The translations under genes and the position numbers were made by a program. This document shows, one piece after another, positions 24,953 to 33,678 of a stretch of 34,529 nt of DNA. The first letter of the stretch is position 1, and every line of letters begins with the position of its first letter. The notes beneath the pieces are model-generated. The model had not been told where the DNA came from. It did not search any database and saw only the letters and a list, made by a program, of their open reading frames with translations. The DNA comes from an uncultured Clostridia bacterium (GTDB lineage Bacteria > Bacillota > Clostridia > TANB77 > CAG-508). The stretch covers positions 1-34,529 of the forward strand of contig CANQGE010000016.1 of assembly GCA_947601495.1 (NCBI GenBank). Direction: 5' to 3'.

Positions 24953-27727
24953 TTAAGATAAATTATCTCTACATCTTTCACATAAAGTAGGATATTCTGC
25001 ACTTTCTCCAACAGTTTCTGAATACATCCAGCATCTTTCACATTTTTCACCTTTTGCTCTTTCTACTTTTATTCCTATTGGAACTTCTGAATCTTCATTT
25101 CTTCTGTTTTCATGTAATTCAACATCAGAAACTATAAATATTTCTTTTAAAAGTTCTTCTTTTCCTTTTAAGAATTCATATTCATCATTTTCTGCAAATA
25201 ATGTAACTTTTGCTTCTAGTGAAAGTCCTATATCTTTATTTGCTCTTGCAAGTTCTAATTTCTTAGCTACTTCATCTCTAATTCTTATTAGTTTTTCCCA
25301 TTTTAAAGAAAGATTTTCATTATCATACTTTTTATTAGGCTTTGGATAATATTCTAACATAACACTTTCAAGGTTTTCGCCTTTTCTATGTGGCATATAT
25401 TCCCAAATTTCTTCTGCTGTAAAGCATGTCATTGGAGCTAAAATTCTAACTAAACTTGATAATATTTCATACATTGTAGTTTGAGCAGCTCTTCTTTCTA
25501 GTGATTGTGGTTTTGAAGTATATAGTCTATCTTTTATTATATCTAAATAGAATTGGCTCATATCTACAACGCAAAATTGATTTATAGCTTGATATGCTTC
25601 ATGGAATTCATAAGTATCATAAGCTTTTGTACAAGCTTTTATTAATTTATTTAATCTTGTTAAAGCCCATTTATCTATTTCTTTTAAATCTTCATAAGGA
25701 ACTGGATTATTTACATCAAAATCGAAAGTGTTTCCTAAAATATATCTTGCTGTATTTCTTATTTTTCTATAAACTTCTGTTACTTGTTTTATAATGTTTT
25801 TAGATACACTTACATCTGATTGATAATCTGATGCTAAAACCCAAAGTCTTAAAACATCTGCACCTGATTCTTTTATTATTTCTTGTGGTGCAATAACATT
25901 TCCAATAGATTTTGACATTTTTCTACCTTGCTCATCTACTGTGTATCCATGTGTTAAAACTTCTTTATAAGGAGCTTTACCATTTACAGCAACAGATGTT
26001 AAAAGTGAAGATTGGAACCATCCTCTATATTGGTCTGATCCTTCAAGATACATATCTGCTGGTGGTAATCCTCTTTCTGCTAGAACAGATTCATGTGTTG
26101 AACCAGAATCAAACCAAACATCCATTATATCTGTTTCTTTCTTGAATTCTGTACAGCCACAAGAACATTTTGCACCTTCTGGCATTAATTCTTTTTCAGA
26201 TAAATCAAACCAAGCATTTGTACCTTTTTCTTTTACTATTTCTTGAACTTTTTTCAAGCTTTCTTCTGTAACATATTCTTTTTCACATTTTTTACAATAG
26301 AATATTGGAATTGGAACTCCCCATGTTCTTTGACGAGAAATACACCAATCATTTCTGTCTTCAACCATTTTAGAAATTCTTTCTTCTCCCCAAGAAGGAT
26401 ACCATTTAACAGTTTTTATTGCATCTAAAGTTTCTTTTCTGAATCCATCTACTGATGCAAACCATTGACTTGTTGCTCTAAAGATAACTGGTTTTTTACA
26501 TCTCCAACAATGTGGATAAGAGTGATTTACAACTTGGCTTGTTAGAAGTAGGTTATGCTCATCTAACCATTTAATAATTTCTTTGTCTGATTTTGCATAA
26601 TACATATCTTTAAATGGTCCAGCACCTTCTCCTCTTTGAACACCTTTGCTGTCTACTAAAACTATTATATCACTTTCTTTTTTTAGTCCTAATAAATAGT
26701 CTTCTTTACCATAGCTTGGTGCGATATGAACACAGCCTGTTCCTGTTCCTAATTCTACATTTACTGTGTCTTCACTTCCAGTTACAACTTTTGAATCTCT
26801 ATCTAAGAATGGATGTTTACATATAACTCCTTCTAGTTTTTCTCCGTCGGTTTCTTGAAGAATTTTATAATTTTCTTTTCCTGCAAGTTTCATAACTGAT
26901 TCTACAAGTTCTTTTGCAAAAATTAATTTTTCTCCATCTACTTCTACAACTGCATATTTAAAATCTGGTCCTACAGCTATCATTGTGTTTCCTGGTAAAG
27001 TCCAAGGAGTTGTTGTCCAAATTACTACATAAGCATTTTTTGCATCAAATAAACCTTTAGAATCTTTTACTGGAAATTTAACATAAGCTGTATTTGAATT
27101 TACATCTTTATATTCTATTTCAGCTTCTGCTAAAGCTGTTTCGCAGTCTGTACACCAATAAACTGGTTTTAATCCTTTATAGATATAGCCTTTTTTATAC
27201 ATATTAGCAAATACGCCAATTTGTTTTGCTTCCATTTGTGGTTGATAAGTAACATAAGGATTTTTCCAATCTCCTAAAACGCCTAGACGTTTAAATCCTT
27301 CTGTTTGTTTATCTTTATATGTCATTGTAAACTCTTTACAAGTATCTCTAAATTTATTTACTGGTATTTCATCTCTATTTAAACCTAATTTTTCAATAGC
27401 TTTTTTTTCTGTTGGCATACCATGTGTATCATATCCTGGTATGTAAGGAGTATAGAATCCTTGTAAGTTTTTATATCTTACAATAGTGTCTTTTAAAACT
27501 TTATTTAAAGCATGGCCTATATGAATTTCTCCATTTGCATATGGAGGTCCATCATGAAGAACAAAAGGTGTTTTTCCTTCATTTTTCTTTAACATTTTTT
27601 CATACAAGTCTTTTTCAAATACTCTTTCTTGTATTTTAGGTTCGTTTTCTGGCAAATTTGCTCTCATTGGAAAATCTGTTTTTGGCAAATTTAGTGTTTT
27701 TCCATAGTCTTTCTTTTCTTCACACAT
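24953..27727 (-). CDS. ileS: Isoleucyl-tRNA synthetase
   Basis: A class I synthetase that charges tRNA-Ile, 924 residues, normal for the bacterial form with a C-terminal zinc site. Seen are PPYANGEIHIGH with the HIGH box at 69-72, the editing domain (WTTTPWTLPGNTMIAV and GTGTGCVHIAPSYG), VWFDSGSTHESVL and GRKMSKSIGN (KMSKS at 603-607). The two Cys pairs of the zinc ribbon at the end are CERCWMYS and CERC. Expression is controlled by the T-box at 27760-28010. AAGGAG precedes the ATG. It is monocistronic, with a terminator shared with the Spo0A-like gene. Confidence 0.98.
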   Translation of the reverse strand: MCEEKKDYGKTLNLPKTDFPMRANLPENEPKIQERVFEKDLYEKMLKKNEGKTPFVLHDGPPYANGEIHIGHALNKVLKDTIVRYKNLQGFYTPYIPGYDTHGMPTEKKAIEKLGLNRDEIPVNKFRDTCKEFTMTYKDKQTEGFKRLGVLGDWKNPYVTYQPQMEAKQIGVFANMYKKGYIYKGLKPVYWCTDCETALAEAEIEYKDVNSNTAYVKFPVKDSKGLFDAKNAYVVIWTTTPWTLPGNTMIAVGPDFKYAVVEVDGEKLIFAKELVESVMKLAGKENYKILQETDGEKLEGVICKHPFLDRDSKVVTGSEDTVNVELGTGTGCVHIAPSYGKEDYLLGLKKESDIIVLVDSKGVQRGEGAGPFKDMYYAKSDKEIIKWLDEHNLLLTSQVVNHSYPHCWRCKKPVIFRATSQWFASVDGFRKETLDAIKTVKWYPSWGEERISKMVEDRNDWCISRQRTWGVPIPIFYCKKCEKEYVTEESLKKVQEIVKEKGTNAWFDLSEKELMPEGAKCSCGCTEFKKETDIMDVWFDSGSTHESVLAERGLPPADMYLEGSDQYRGWFQSSLLTSVAVNGKAPYKEVLTHGYTVDEQGRKMSKSIGNVIAPQEIIKESGADVLRLWVLASDYQSDVSVSKNIIKQVTEVYRKIRNTARYILGNTFDFDVNNPVPYEDLKEIDKWALTRLNKLIKACTKAYDTYEFHEAYQAINQFCVVDMSQFYLDIIKDRLYTSKPQSLERRAAQTTMYEILSSLVRILAPMTCFTAEEIWEYMPHRKGENLESVMLEYYPKPNKKYDNENLSLKWEKLIRIRDEVAKKLELARANKDIGLSLEAKVTLFAENDEYEFLKGKEELLKEIFIVSDVELHENRRNEDSEVPIGIKVERAKGEKCERCWMYSETVGESAEYPTLCERCRDNLS

Positions 27728-27759
27728 TTTAAATTTCTCCTTTTAAATTTTATAATCAA

Positions 27760-27796
27760 AAAAGTCATTCCATCCTAAATAGGACGAAATGACTTT
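27760..27796 (-). terminator. T-box regulated terminator
   Basis: On the minus strand AAAGTCATTTCGTCC, loop, GGATGGAATGACTTT, then a T run. It competes with the T-box antiterminator. Confidence 0.9.
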
Positions 27797-28010
27797 AAAT
27801 TCCGCGGTACCACCTAAATTAATTAATAATAAAATATTAATTCACTTAAAATTCTTTTAACGCAAGAAATACGAATTATTTTACTTATAGTTCAAATAAT
27901 TAACTCCAAGGTGATAATAAATAAATCTTCCTACTAGTTTTCACCAAACACTAGCTCTCTAAAAGGTTTCAACTTATTTACCAAGTCCTTTTCAAAGTTT
28001 TTGTTTATTA
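27760..28010 (-). promoter_or_regulatory. Isoleucine T-box riboswitch leader of ileS
   Basis: The minus-strand leader has the T-box AGGTGGTACCGCGG (27815-27802), the Stem I landmark GAGAGCTAGTG, then TTGGTGAAAACTAG, and a candidate specifier ATC (27915-27913, Ile) followed by A. Uncharged tRNA-Ile would pair with the specifier and with the UGGU-type bulge to favour the antiterminator and allow ileS expression. Otherwise the terminator at 27760-27796 forms. All expected parts are present; the exact specifier register was judged by eye. Confidence 0.93.
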
Positions 28011-28018
28011 ATATTAAT

Positions 28019-28048
28019 ATGATAACATCATTTACATAATTTTGTCAA
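28019..28048 (-). promoter_or_regulatory. Sigma-A promoter of ileS
   Basis: TTGACA (28048-28043, perfect -35), 18 bases, TATCAT (28024-28019) on the minus strand, directly upstream of the T-box leader. Confidence 0.75.
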
Positions 28049-28122
28049 TATTTATTTTTATAAATTATACTTATAAAAATCTCATTTTGAAAAATCAACA
28101 GTTGTAGCATTTATATATAATT

Positions 28123-29361
28123 TTATATTTTCATAATTCCAAAAGCAGCTTTTTTTCCTGCAGCTAAGGCTCTACAAACAGTTGCTTTACTTTCTGTATT
28201 ATCTCCACCAGCATACACATTTGCTAAATTTGTTTTTCCATTTTCATCTATTTTTATGTAGCCCCATTCATCAAGTTCAATTCCTTGTTCTTGAATTAAA
28301 GCTTTATCTGGTTTTAAACCTATTGCAAAAACAACCGTATTTGCTTCTTCTTCAAATTCTTTTGCACCTTCTACATCTACTGCTTTTCCATTAATTATTT
28401 CTGTTCTTATGCAATTTACAGATTTAATGTTTCCATCTATTTCATTTGCTGAAGCAACCCTTGTTAATTCTTTAAATTCTACTCCATCTTTTATTGCATC
28501 ATCTAGTTCTATTTCTCGCGCTGGCATATGTGCTCTATCTCTACGATACAAAATTTTTACTTTATCTGCTCCCATTTTTACAGCCACTCTGGCAGAATCC
28601 ATTGCAACATTTCCTCCACCAATTACAACAACTGTTCCTAAGTTTTTAATATATTTATTTTCATTATATGCTTTTAAAAATACATCTGAATCATAAACAT
28701 TTTTTAATTCATTTTCAGATAATGAATATCTTGAAGATTTTGGAGCTCCTATTCCTAAAAATACAGCATCATATTTTTTAGAGATTTCTTCTAAAGAAAA
28801 ATCTTTTCCAAGTTCTTTATTTGTTATAAATTTTGCACCAAGCCCTTCAAGTTTATTTACAATTTGTTCAACATAATTTTTAGATAATCTAAAATCTGGA
28901 ATTCCATAAACTAAAATTCCTCCTGGAATACTATCTTTTTCATAAATATCTACTAAATATCCATTTTTAAGTAATTCATAACCACATTCAAGTCCTGCAG
29001 GACCTGATCCAATTATTGCAACTTTTTTTCCATTATTTTCTTTCTTATTTATTTCATATTTGTAGCCTTCTTTTTCTGCCCATTCATTAACATATTTTTC
29101 TAAAAGTCCAATATGAGTTGGATTTGATTTTATTCCTCTTACGCAACTTCCTTCACACTGTTCTTCTTGTGGGCAAACTATGCTACAAATATGTGAGCAA
29201 ATATTGTTTTCTTGCAAAATATCATATGCTTTTTTTAAATTCTTGTTTTTAATTTCTGTTATAAATTCTGGTATTTGTGTTTTTATTGGGCAACCTTTCT
29301 CACTACAAGGTTTTAGTTTACAATTTAAACAATAATTTGCCATTTCTTCTATTTTTTCCAT
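28123..29361 (-). CDS. GltD-like NAD(P)-dependent flavoprotein oxidoreductase
   Basis: A 412-residue protein of the glutamate-synthase small-subunit type (GltD, NfnB, SudA, PreT relatives). The N-terminal domain holds two Fe-S cysteine sets: C11, C14, C19, C24 and C55, C59, C63, C69, C73. FAD site IIGSGPAGLECG (about 116-127), NAD(P)H site VVIGGGNVAMDSARVAV (about 246-263), RRDRAHMPAREIE (split domain link) and the C-terminal FAD segment NVYAGGDNTESKATVCRALAAG are all present. The partner subunit that would define the reaction is absent, so it may be a stand-alone dehydrogenase or work with a subunit elsewhere. It ends 62 bases before the ileS promoter. Confidence 0.85.
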   Translation of the reverse strand: MEKIEEMANYCLNCKLKPCSEKGCPIKTQIPEFITEIKNKNLKKAYDILQENNICSHICSIVCPQEEQCEGSCVRGIKSNPTHIGLLEKYVNEWAEKEGYKYEINKKENNGKKVAIIGSGPAGLECGYELLKNGYLVDIYEKDSIPGGILVYGIPDFRLSKNYVEQIVNKLEGLGAKFITNKELGKDFSLEEISKKYDAVFLGIGAPKSSRYSLSENELKNVYDSDVFLKAYNENKYIKNLGTVVVIGGGNVAMDSARVAVKMGADKVKILYRRDRAHMPAREIELDDAIKDGVEFKELTRVASANEIDGNIKSVNCIRTEIINGKAVDVEGAKEFEEEANTVVFAIGLKPDKALIQEQGIELDEWGYIKIDENGKTNLANVYAGGDNTESKATVCRALAAGKKAAFGIMKI

Positions 29362-29425
29362 TTTAATGCTCCTATTATTTCTTATATTATTTTTTTAGCT
29401 TTTAATATAGTGTTTGAATTTTTAA

Positions 29426-29572
29426 CTATTTTTTCCTATTTTTCTTTGTCATTTTATTTAGTTTATCTGCATTTTCTTTTTGCTTATCTAATGGAAGCCA
29501 TGCAAACTCTGAACAAACCTCTTCTCCGTATAAAGTGGTATTTTTCTTTTTATTACTAATATCTTTTTTCAT
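29426..29572 (-). CDS. 48-residue small basic protein
   Basis: A short open frame with good signals: TGGAGG lies 9-10 bases before the ATG and a sigma-A promoter sits at 29642-29669. The product MKKDISNKKKNTTLYGEEVC continues with SEFAWLPLDKQKENAD and a Lys-rich end, LNKMTKKNRKK. I do not recognise a family. There is a single Cys and Trp and no signal or membrane segment. It lies 64 bases before the flavoprotein gene on the same strand, with no clear terminator between, so the two may be co-transcribed. Confidence 0.6.
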   Translation of the reverse strand: MKKDISNKKKNTTLYGEEVCSEFAWLPLDKQKENADKLNKMTKKNRKK

Positions 29573-29641
29573 AATTTATCCTCCAGATATTAGTATTTTC
29601 ATTAATTTTAAATTTATGCAAAGTTATAAATTTCATAAAGT

Positions 29642-29669
29642 ATTGTATCATATTTATTTAAAAAAGCAA
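29642..29669 (-). promoter_or_regulatory. Sigma-A promoter of the 48-residue ORF
   Basis: TTGCTT (29669-29664), 16 bases, TACAAT (29647-29642) on the minus strand, about 70 bases upstream of the ATG at 29572. Confidence 0.55.
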
Positions 29670-29695
29670 GATTTCTCTTTCTCTTCTAAATATAT

Positions 29696-30190
29696 CTATT
29701 TTTCTAATTCTAATAATTTTTTCTTAGTCTCTATTCCACCTGCATATCCTGTTAAATCTCCATTTTTACCAACTACTCTATGACATGGAATAATTATTGA
29801 AATTGGATTATGCCCTACTGCACCACCTATTGCTTGTGCAGACATTTTTTCTTTTCCTAATTCCTTAGCTACTTTTTTTGCAATTTCTCCATAAGTAGTT
29901 GTTTTTCCATAAGGAATTTCCAAAAGATGATTCCATACAATTTTCCTAAAAGAATTTCCTTCTGGATTTAACTTTAATTCCTTATAAGAAGGATTTTGCT
30001 TTTTAAAATATCTATCTAACCATTTCCTTGCCTGATTTAAAATTGGCAAATCATCTTTTCTTATTAATTTACTATGTATTGTTTCTTTAAAGTATTTTTG
30101 ATTTTCTATCCATAATCCCACAATGCTTTTTTCATCACTTGCAATTGTTAGATTTCCTACTGGAGACTTATAGTTTGTATAATAAAACAT
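29696..30190 (-). CDS. ogt: Methylated-DNA-protein-cysteine methyltransferase
   Basis: A suicide DNA-repair protein that moves alkyl groups from O6-alkylguanine (and O4-alkylthymine) to its own cysteine. 164 residues: an N-terminal RNase-H-like domain, then the helix-turn-helix domain with IPYGKTTTYGEIAK, the Asn-Pro segment AVGHNPISIIIPCHRVVG with acceptor Cys136, and GYAGGIETKKKLLELE. AAGGA precedes the ATG. It lies 43 bases after the HAM1-family gene, so the two form a small house-cleaning pair for damaged nucleotides and DNA. Confidence 0.95.
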   Translation of the reverse strand: MFYYTNYKSPVGNLTIASDEKSIVGLWIENQKYFKETIHSKLIRKDDLPILNQARKWLDRYFKKQNPSYKELKLNPEGNSFRKIVWNHLLEIPYGKTTTYGEIAKKVAKELGKEKMSAQAIGGAVGHNPISIIIPCHRVVGKNGDLTGYAGGIETKKKLLELEK

Positions 30191-30233
30191 ATTTATTTTT
30201 CCTTAACAATATTTTTTATTACTTAAAGCAATA

Positions 30234-30797
30234 TTATTTCTCTAAATTTTGTTTTTTCAAATATTCGGCAAGTTGAGTATATGCTGTATCGTTCCAATAA
30301 TTAAATCTTTCATCATCTGGAAAACATCCTAGAGTTTTAGTTTCTCCTTTTGGGATAAAAATAAAGTCCCAAGACCAACCATATTGTCCTTGCTTTTCTT
30401 GTGCAATAGTTCCTTCTGTTTCACATATAAAAGCTACTGGTTCTTTTCCATATTCGCAATAAGCTAATGCTTCAACAAATTTTGCTTTTCTATTATCCAT
30501 GCCTTTCATCAATTTTAATATTCCGTCTTCTCCAATTGTGTCTTGAACATAATGAGTATATGCAGATGGAAATCCATTTAAGCCCTCTATCATAAGTCCT
30601 GAATCGTTCTTTAGCACATTAGTTTTCAATTTATCACTTGCCCATTTTGCAGAATATTTTGCAACTTCTTCTATTGTGTCTGATTGTATTTCCACTGTGT
30701 CCATTTTTACGTTATCTATTTCAAATCCTAATGGCTCTAGTTTTAATTTAGCCATTTTTACTTTTGCCCAGTTTCCTGTTACTAATGTTATTTTCAT
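30234..30797 (-). CDS. HAM1/RdgB-family nucleoside triphosphate pyrophosphatase, variant
   Basis: The 187-residue protein has the family start ITLVTGNWAKVKMAK (phosphate-binding T-x-N-x-x-K), the metal-binding acidic patch NDSGLMIEGLNGFPSAY, DNRKAKFVEALAYCE and WDFIFIPKGETKTLG. Family members hydrolyse ITP, dITP and XTP to keep damaged purines out of DNA and RNA. The sequence is closer to the archaeal-type pattern (LNGFPxxYxxYVQxTIG) than to E. coli RdgB. The usual C-terminal base-binding S-H-R segment is not seen: the corresponding stretch reads RFNYWNDTAYTQL. Substrate choice may therefore differ. GGAGGG precedes the ATG. Confidence 0.85.
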   Translation of the reverse strand: MKITLVTGNWAKVKMAKLKLEPLGFEIDNVKMDTVEIQSDTIEEVAKYSAKWASDKLKTNVLKNDSGLMIEGLNGFPSAYTHYVQDTIGEDGILKLMKGMDNRKAKFVEALAYCEYGKEPVAFICETEGTIAQEKQGQYGWSWDFIFIPKGETKTLGCFPDDERFNYWNDTAYTQLAEYLKKQNLEK

Positions 30798-30833
30798 TTT
30801 CCCTCCAATTTAAATTTCTATATTATTTTTAAA

Positions 30834-30862
30834 ATTATATCATATTTTTATAGAATATATAC
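30834..30862 (-). promoter_or_regulatory. Putative extended -10 promoter of the HAM1-ogt pair
   Basis: TGATATAAT (TATAAT at 30839-30834 with the extended TG) on the minus strand. The -35 position 17 bases upstream is weak (GTATAT). It lies 37 bases upstream of the ATG. Confidence 0.45.
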
Positions 30863-30892
30863 ATTATTTTTCAAAATGCAAGCCCTATATAC

Positions 30893-30922
30893 AAAAAAGC
30901 AGATTTTTCAATCTGCTTTTTC
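30893..30922 (-). terminator. Intrinsic terminator after the acyltransferase pair
   Basis: A 12-bp stem, AAAAAGCAGATT with its complement, around TTTC, then a T run on the minus strand. It ends the tandem acyltransferase transcript and insulates the HAM1 gene. Confidence 0.85.
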
Positions 30923-30947
30923 TTAATATAAAACTACTAACTTATAA

Positions 30948-32114
30948 TTAGTTAAGATATAATATTTTGCTTTCTATTTTATTAAAAGTATTTTTTATTT
31001 TATTTTCTATCTTACTGCAAATATTTTTTATTTTGTCATTATTAAATATTTTCTCTATAATACTATTTGCAATTTTCTCTATTGTAATTTTGTATATATA
31101 AGATATTACATTAAAAGCAATAAATAACGCTAATGCATATAAAAGTAATTTAATAATAATATATGAATAACCTATTTTCTCATAAATATAATGCCAAATG
31201 TAAACTCTTGTATAAGCTCTAAATTGTGCATTGTCATGTGCTAAATAAACATATAGTGATAGTGATGAAACTGTATTAACGAAACGACTTTTAAATGACA
31301 TTTGTTTAAACAAATAAAATAACGAAATTGATATTGTAAAAATTATAGGATTATTGTTAGCTAGCCAATATAACGGTTTATCTTTAAAAAATTCAAATTT
31401 TAATCCTATAAGATTTGTTAAAAATTGTAATATAATTAAACTAACAATTCCTAATACTAGCAATTTAATGCATCTCTTTTTGTTGTTCCAAAAATTTTCC
31501 ATATACTTTTTAAAATAATTTACTATAAAATATATGGTTATAAAAATAACAATTCCACTTACATGTTTTGAAATTATTAGTGAAATAATAAAATAAAATA
31601 TAAATAATATGTATGATACTCTTAATAATTGTTTTTGGCTTAGCTTTTTTGTTAATTTATTTAAGAATGGTACAATTAAAATAAACAATAAATATGTTGT
31701 AATAAACCAACAGTTTCTACTTGTAATTGGAAAAAGCGACTTAATAATTTCTTTTTTAGGTAAGTCTACTTTTGCAATTAAAAAAGTAAAAAGAAATATG
31801 TATGATATAATAATTGTATTTAGTCCTAATTTAAAAAATTTTTTCAAATTATTCTTCTCACTATTTGATAAAAAATATGATGAAGAAATCATAAAAACTA
31901 AGTTTCCTATTGTACCAAAATATCTAAAGCATGTTAAAACAAACACAGTAATATCAGTTGTGGCCGTTAAATTATAATATCCATCATAAAAATGTAAATT
32001 ATTAAAAAATTCCTTATAAACTAGTGTTTGAGTAACATGATTTATTACTATTAAAAAAACTGCTATAATTTTTAAAAGTTCTATTCCACTATTTCTTTCT
32101 TTTTGAGTTTCCAT
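30948..32114 (-). CDS. Acyltransferase family 3 membrane protein, copy 1 of a tandem pair
   Basis: A 388-residue polytopic protein with about ten membrane helices. The opening RNSGIELLKIIAVFLIVINH, with a conserved His at the end of helix 1 (His22), is the signature of acyltransferase family 3 (OafA/WecH type). These enzymes transfer acetyl or succinyl groups from CoA to surface sugars or lipids across the membrane. The tail is Lys/Asn-rich with heptad character (NKIESKILYLN). Strongly similar to the gene immediately upstream, from which it is separated by 15 bases. Acceptor unknown. Confidence 0.85.
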   Translation of the reverse strand: METQKERNSGIELLKIIAVFLIVINHVTQTLVYKEFFNNLHFYDGYYNLTATTDITVFVLTCFRYFGTIGNLVFMISSSYFLSNSEKNNLKKFFKLGLNTIIISYIFLFTFLIAKVDLPKKEIIKSLFPITSRNCWFITTYLLFILIVPFLNKLTKKLSQKQLLRVSYILFIFYFIISLIISKHVSGIVIFITIYFIVNYFKKYMENFWNNKKRCIKLLVLGIVSLIILQFLTNLIGLKFEFFKDKPLYWLANNNPIIFTISISLFYLFKQMSFKSRFVNTVSSLSLYVYLAHDNAQFRAYTRVYIWHYIYEKIGYSYIIIKLLLYALALFIAFNVISYIYKITIEKIANSIIEKIFNNDKIKNICSKIENKIKNTFNKIESKILYLN

Positions 32115-32129
32115 TTCAATTTTCCTCCA

Positions 32130-33290
32130 TTAGCTAAGATATAATATTTTACTTTCTATTTTATTAAAAGTAATTTTTATTTTATTTTCTATCTTACTGC
32201 AAATATTTTTTATTTTGTCATTATTAAATATTTTTTCTATAATAATATTTACAATTTTCCCTATTGTAATTTTGTATATATAAGATATTACAGTAAAAGC
32301 AATAAACAGCGCTAATGAATATAAAAGTGTTTCAATAAAAATATGCATATAGCCTATTTTTTCGTAAATATAATGCCATATATAAACTCTTGTATAAGTT
32401 TTAAACAATACATTTTCATGCGTTAAATAAACATATAGTGATAGTGATGAAACTGTATTAATGAAATGACTTTTAAATGACATTTGTTTAAACAAATAAA
32501 ATAGTGGAATTGCTATTATAAAAAGTATAGGATTATTGTTAATTAGCCAATGATCATTTTGTAAAGATCCAAATTTTAATGCAATAAAATTTGTTAAAAA
32601 TTGAAATATAATTAAACCAGCAATTCCTAATACTAGTAATTTAATGCATCTCTTTTTGTTATTCCAAAAATTTTCCATATACTTTTTAAAATAATTTACT
32701 ATAAAATATACAATTATAAAAACAATAATATTGTTTACATGATTTGAAATTATTAGTGAAATAACAAAATAAAATATAAATAATATGTATGATACTCTTA
32801 ATAATTGTTTTTGGTTTAGCTTTTTTATTAATTTATTCAAGAATGGTACAATTAAAATGAACAATAAATATGTTGAAATAAACCAATTGCTTCTAGTTGT
32901 AATTGGAAAAAGTGACTTAATAATTTCTTTTTTAGTTAAGTCTACATTTGCAATTAAAAAAGTAGCAAAAAATATGTATGATATAATAATTGTATTTAGT
33001 CCCAATTTAAAAAATTTTTTCAAATTATTCTTTTCACTATTTGATAAAAAATATGATGATGAAATCATAAAAATTAAATTTCCTAAGCGCCCCAAATATG
33101 GAAATATTGTTAAAATAAACACAGTAATACTTGTTGTGCCTGCAAAACTATAATATCCATCATTAAATTGTAAATTGTTAAAGTTCTCTCCTGAAAATAA
33201 TGTGTGAGTAACATGACAGATTACTATAAAAAAAACAGCAACAATTTTTAAAAGTTCTATTCCACTGTCTCTTTCTTTTTGAGTTTCCAT
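32130..33290 (-). CDS. Acyltransferase family 3 membrane protein, copy 2 of a tandem pair
   Basis: 386 residues, with the same topology and motif as the downstream copy: RDSGIELLKIVAVFFIVICH and His22. Long stretches are identical (for example SSSYFLSNSEKNNLKKFFKL). Differences cluster in the first outer loop (residues about 27-65) and in the loop around residues 230-250, places where substrate contacts would be expected in this family. It is the first gene of the pair, with GGAGG before the ATG. The upstream 143-base divergent gap contains a GCAT, GATAAA, ATGC inverted repeat at about 33310-33323 near the start. Confidence 0.85.
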   Translation of the reverse strand: METQKERDSGIELLKIVAVFFIVICHVTHTLFSGENFNNLQFNDGYYSFAGTTSITVFILTIFPYLGRLGNLIFMISSSYFLSNSEKNNLKKFFKLGLNTIIISYIFFATFLIANVDLTKKEIIKSLFPITTRSNWFISTYLLFILIVPFLNKLIKKLNQKQLLRVSYILFIFYFVISLIISNHVNNIIVFIIVYFIVNYFKKYMENFWNNKKRCIKLLVLGIAGLIIFQFLTNFIALKFGSLQNDHWLINNNPILFIIAIPLFYLFKQMSFKSHFINTVSSLSLYVYLTHENVLFKTYTRVYIWHYIYEKIGYMHIFIETLLYSLALFIAFTVISYIYKITIGKIVNIIIEKIFNNDKIKNICSKIENKIKITFNKIESKILYLS

Positions 33291-33433
33291 TTTGATTTCC
33301 TCCGTGGGTGCATTTTATCATGCGTATTCGAAGGAAAATATACATTCATTGTGCAATATATTTTTGTATGTAATTTGTATGTATATTTTAAATATTCTAA
33401 TTATGATAATGTTGTGTTAGGAGGAGTTTTCTA

Positions 33434-33622
33434 ATGTCAATAGCGTATCATAAAAATTATACTCAATTTATACAATATACTGTTCGAATGGATGAAAAGG
33501 TACTTGAAGAAATAAAAAAGATAGCAAAAAAAGAAGACATTTCTATAAATTCTTGTATTAATCAATCATTACAGTATGCAATAGATGAATATAATAATAA
33601 AGAAAAAAATACAAATAATTAA
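33434..33622 (+). CDS. Ribbon-helix-helix (Arc-type) DNA-binding protein
   Basis: A 62-residue protein whose central part, FIQYTVRMDEKVLEEIKKIA then KKEDISINSCINQSLQYAID, has the Arc/RHH pattern: one beta strand (QYTVRM), helix 1 (EKVLEEIKKIAKKE), a turn (DISIN) and helix 2 (SCINQSLQYAIDEY). Such proteins bind operators as dimers and are often antitoxins or small repressors. No toxin gene is beside it. It is transcribed away from the acyltransferase pair and shares their 143-base intergenic region, so it could regulate them or itself. GGAGGAG precedes the ATG, and a terminator follows directly. Confidence 0.75.
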   Translation: MSIAYHKNYTQFIQYTVRMDEKVLEEIKKIAKKEDISINSCINQSLQYAIDEYNNKEKNTNN

Positions 33623-33627
33623 AACAA

Positions 33628-33663
33628 AAGATGACCAGTAGTTTCATACTGGTCATCTTCTTT
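33628..33663. terminator. Bidirectional intrinsic terminator
   Basis: A 13-bp stem, AAGATGACCAGTA with its complement, around GTTTCA, with T-rich flanks on both strands. It lies between the convergent RHH gene and the membrane-protein gene at 33679. Confidence 0.88.
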
Positions 33664-33678
33664 TAATAATGGTTACAA

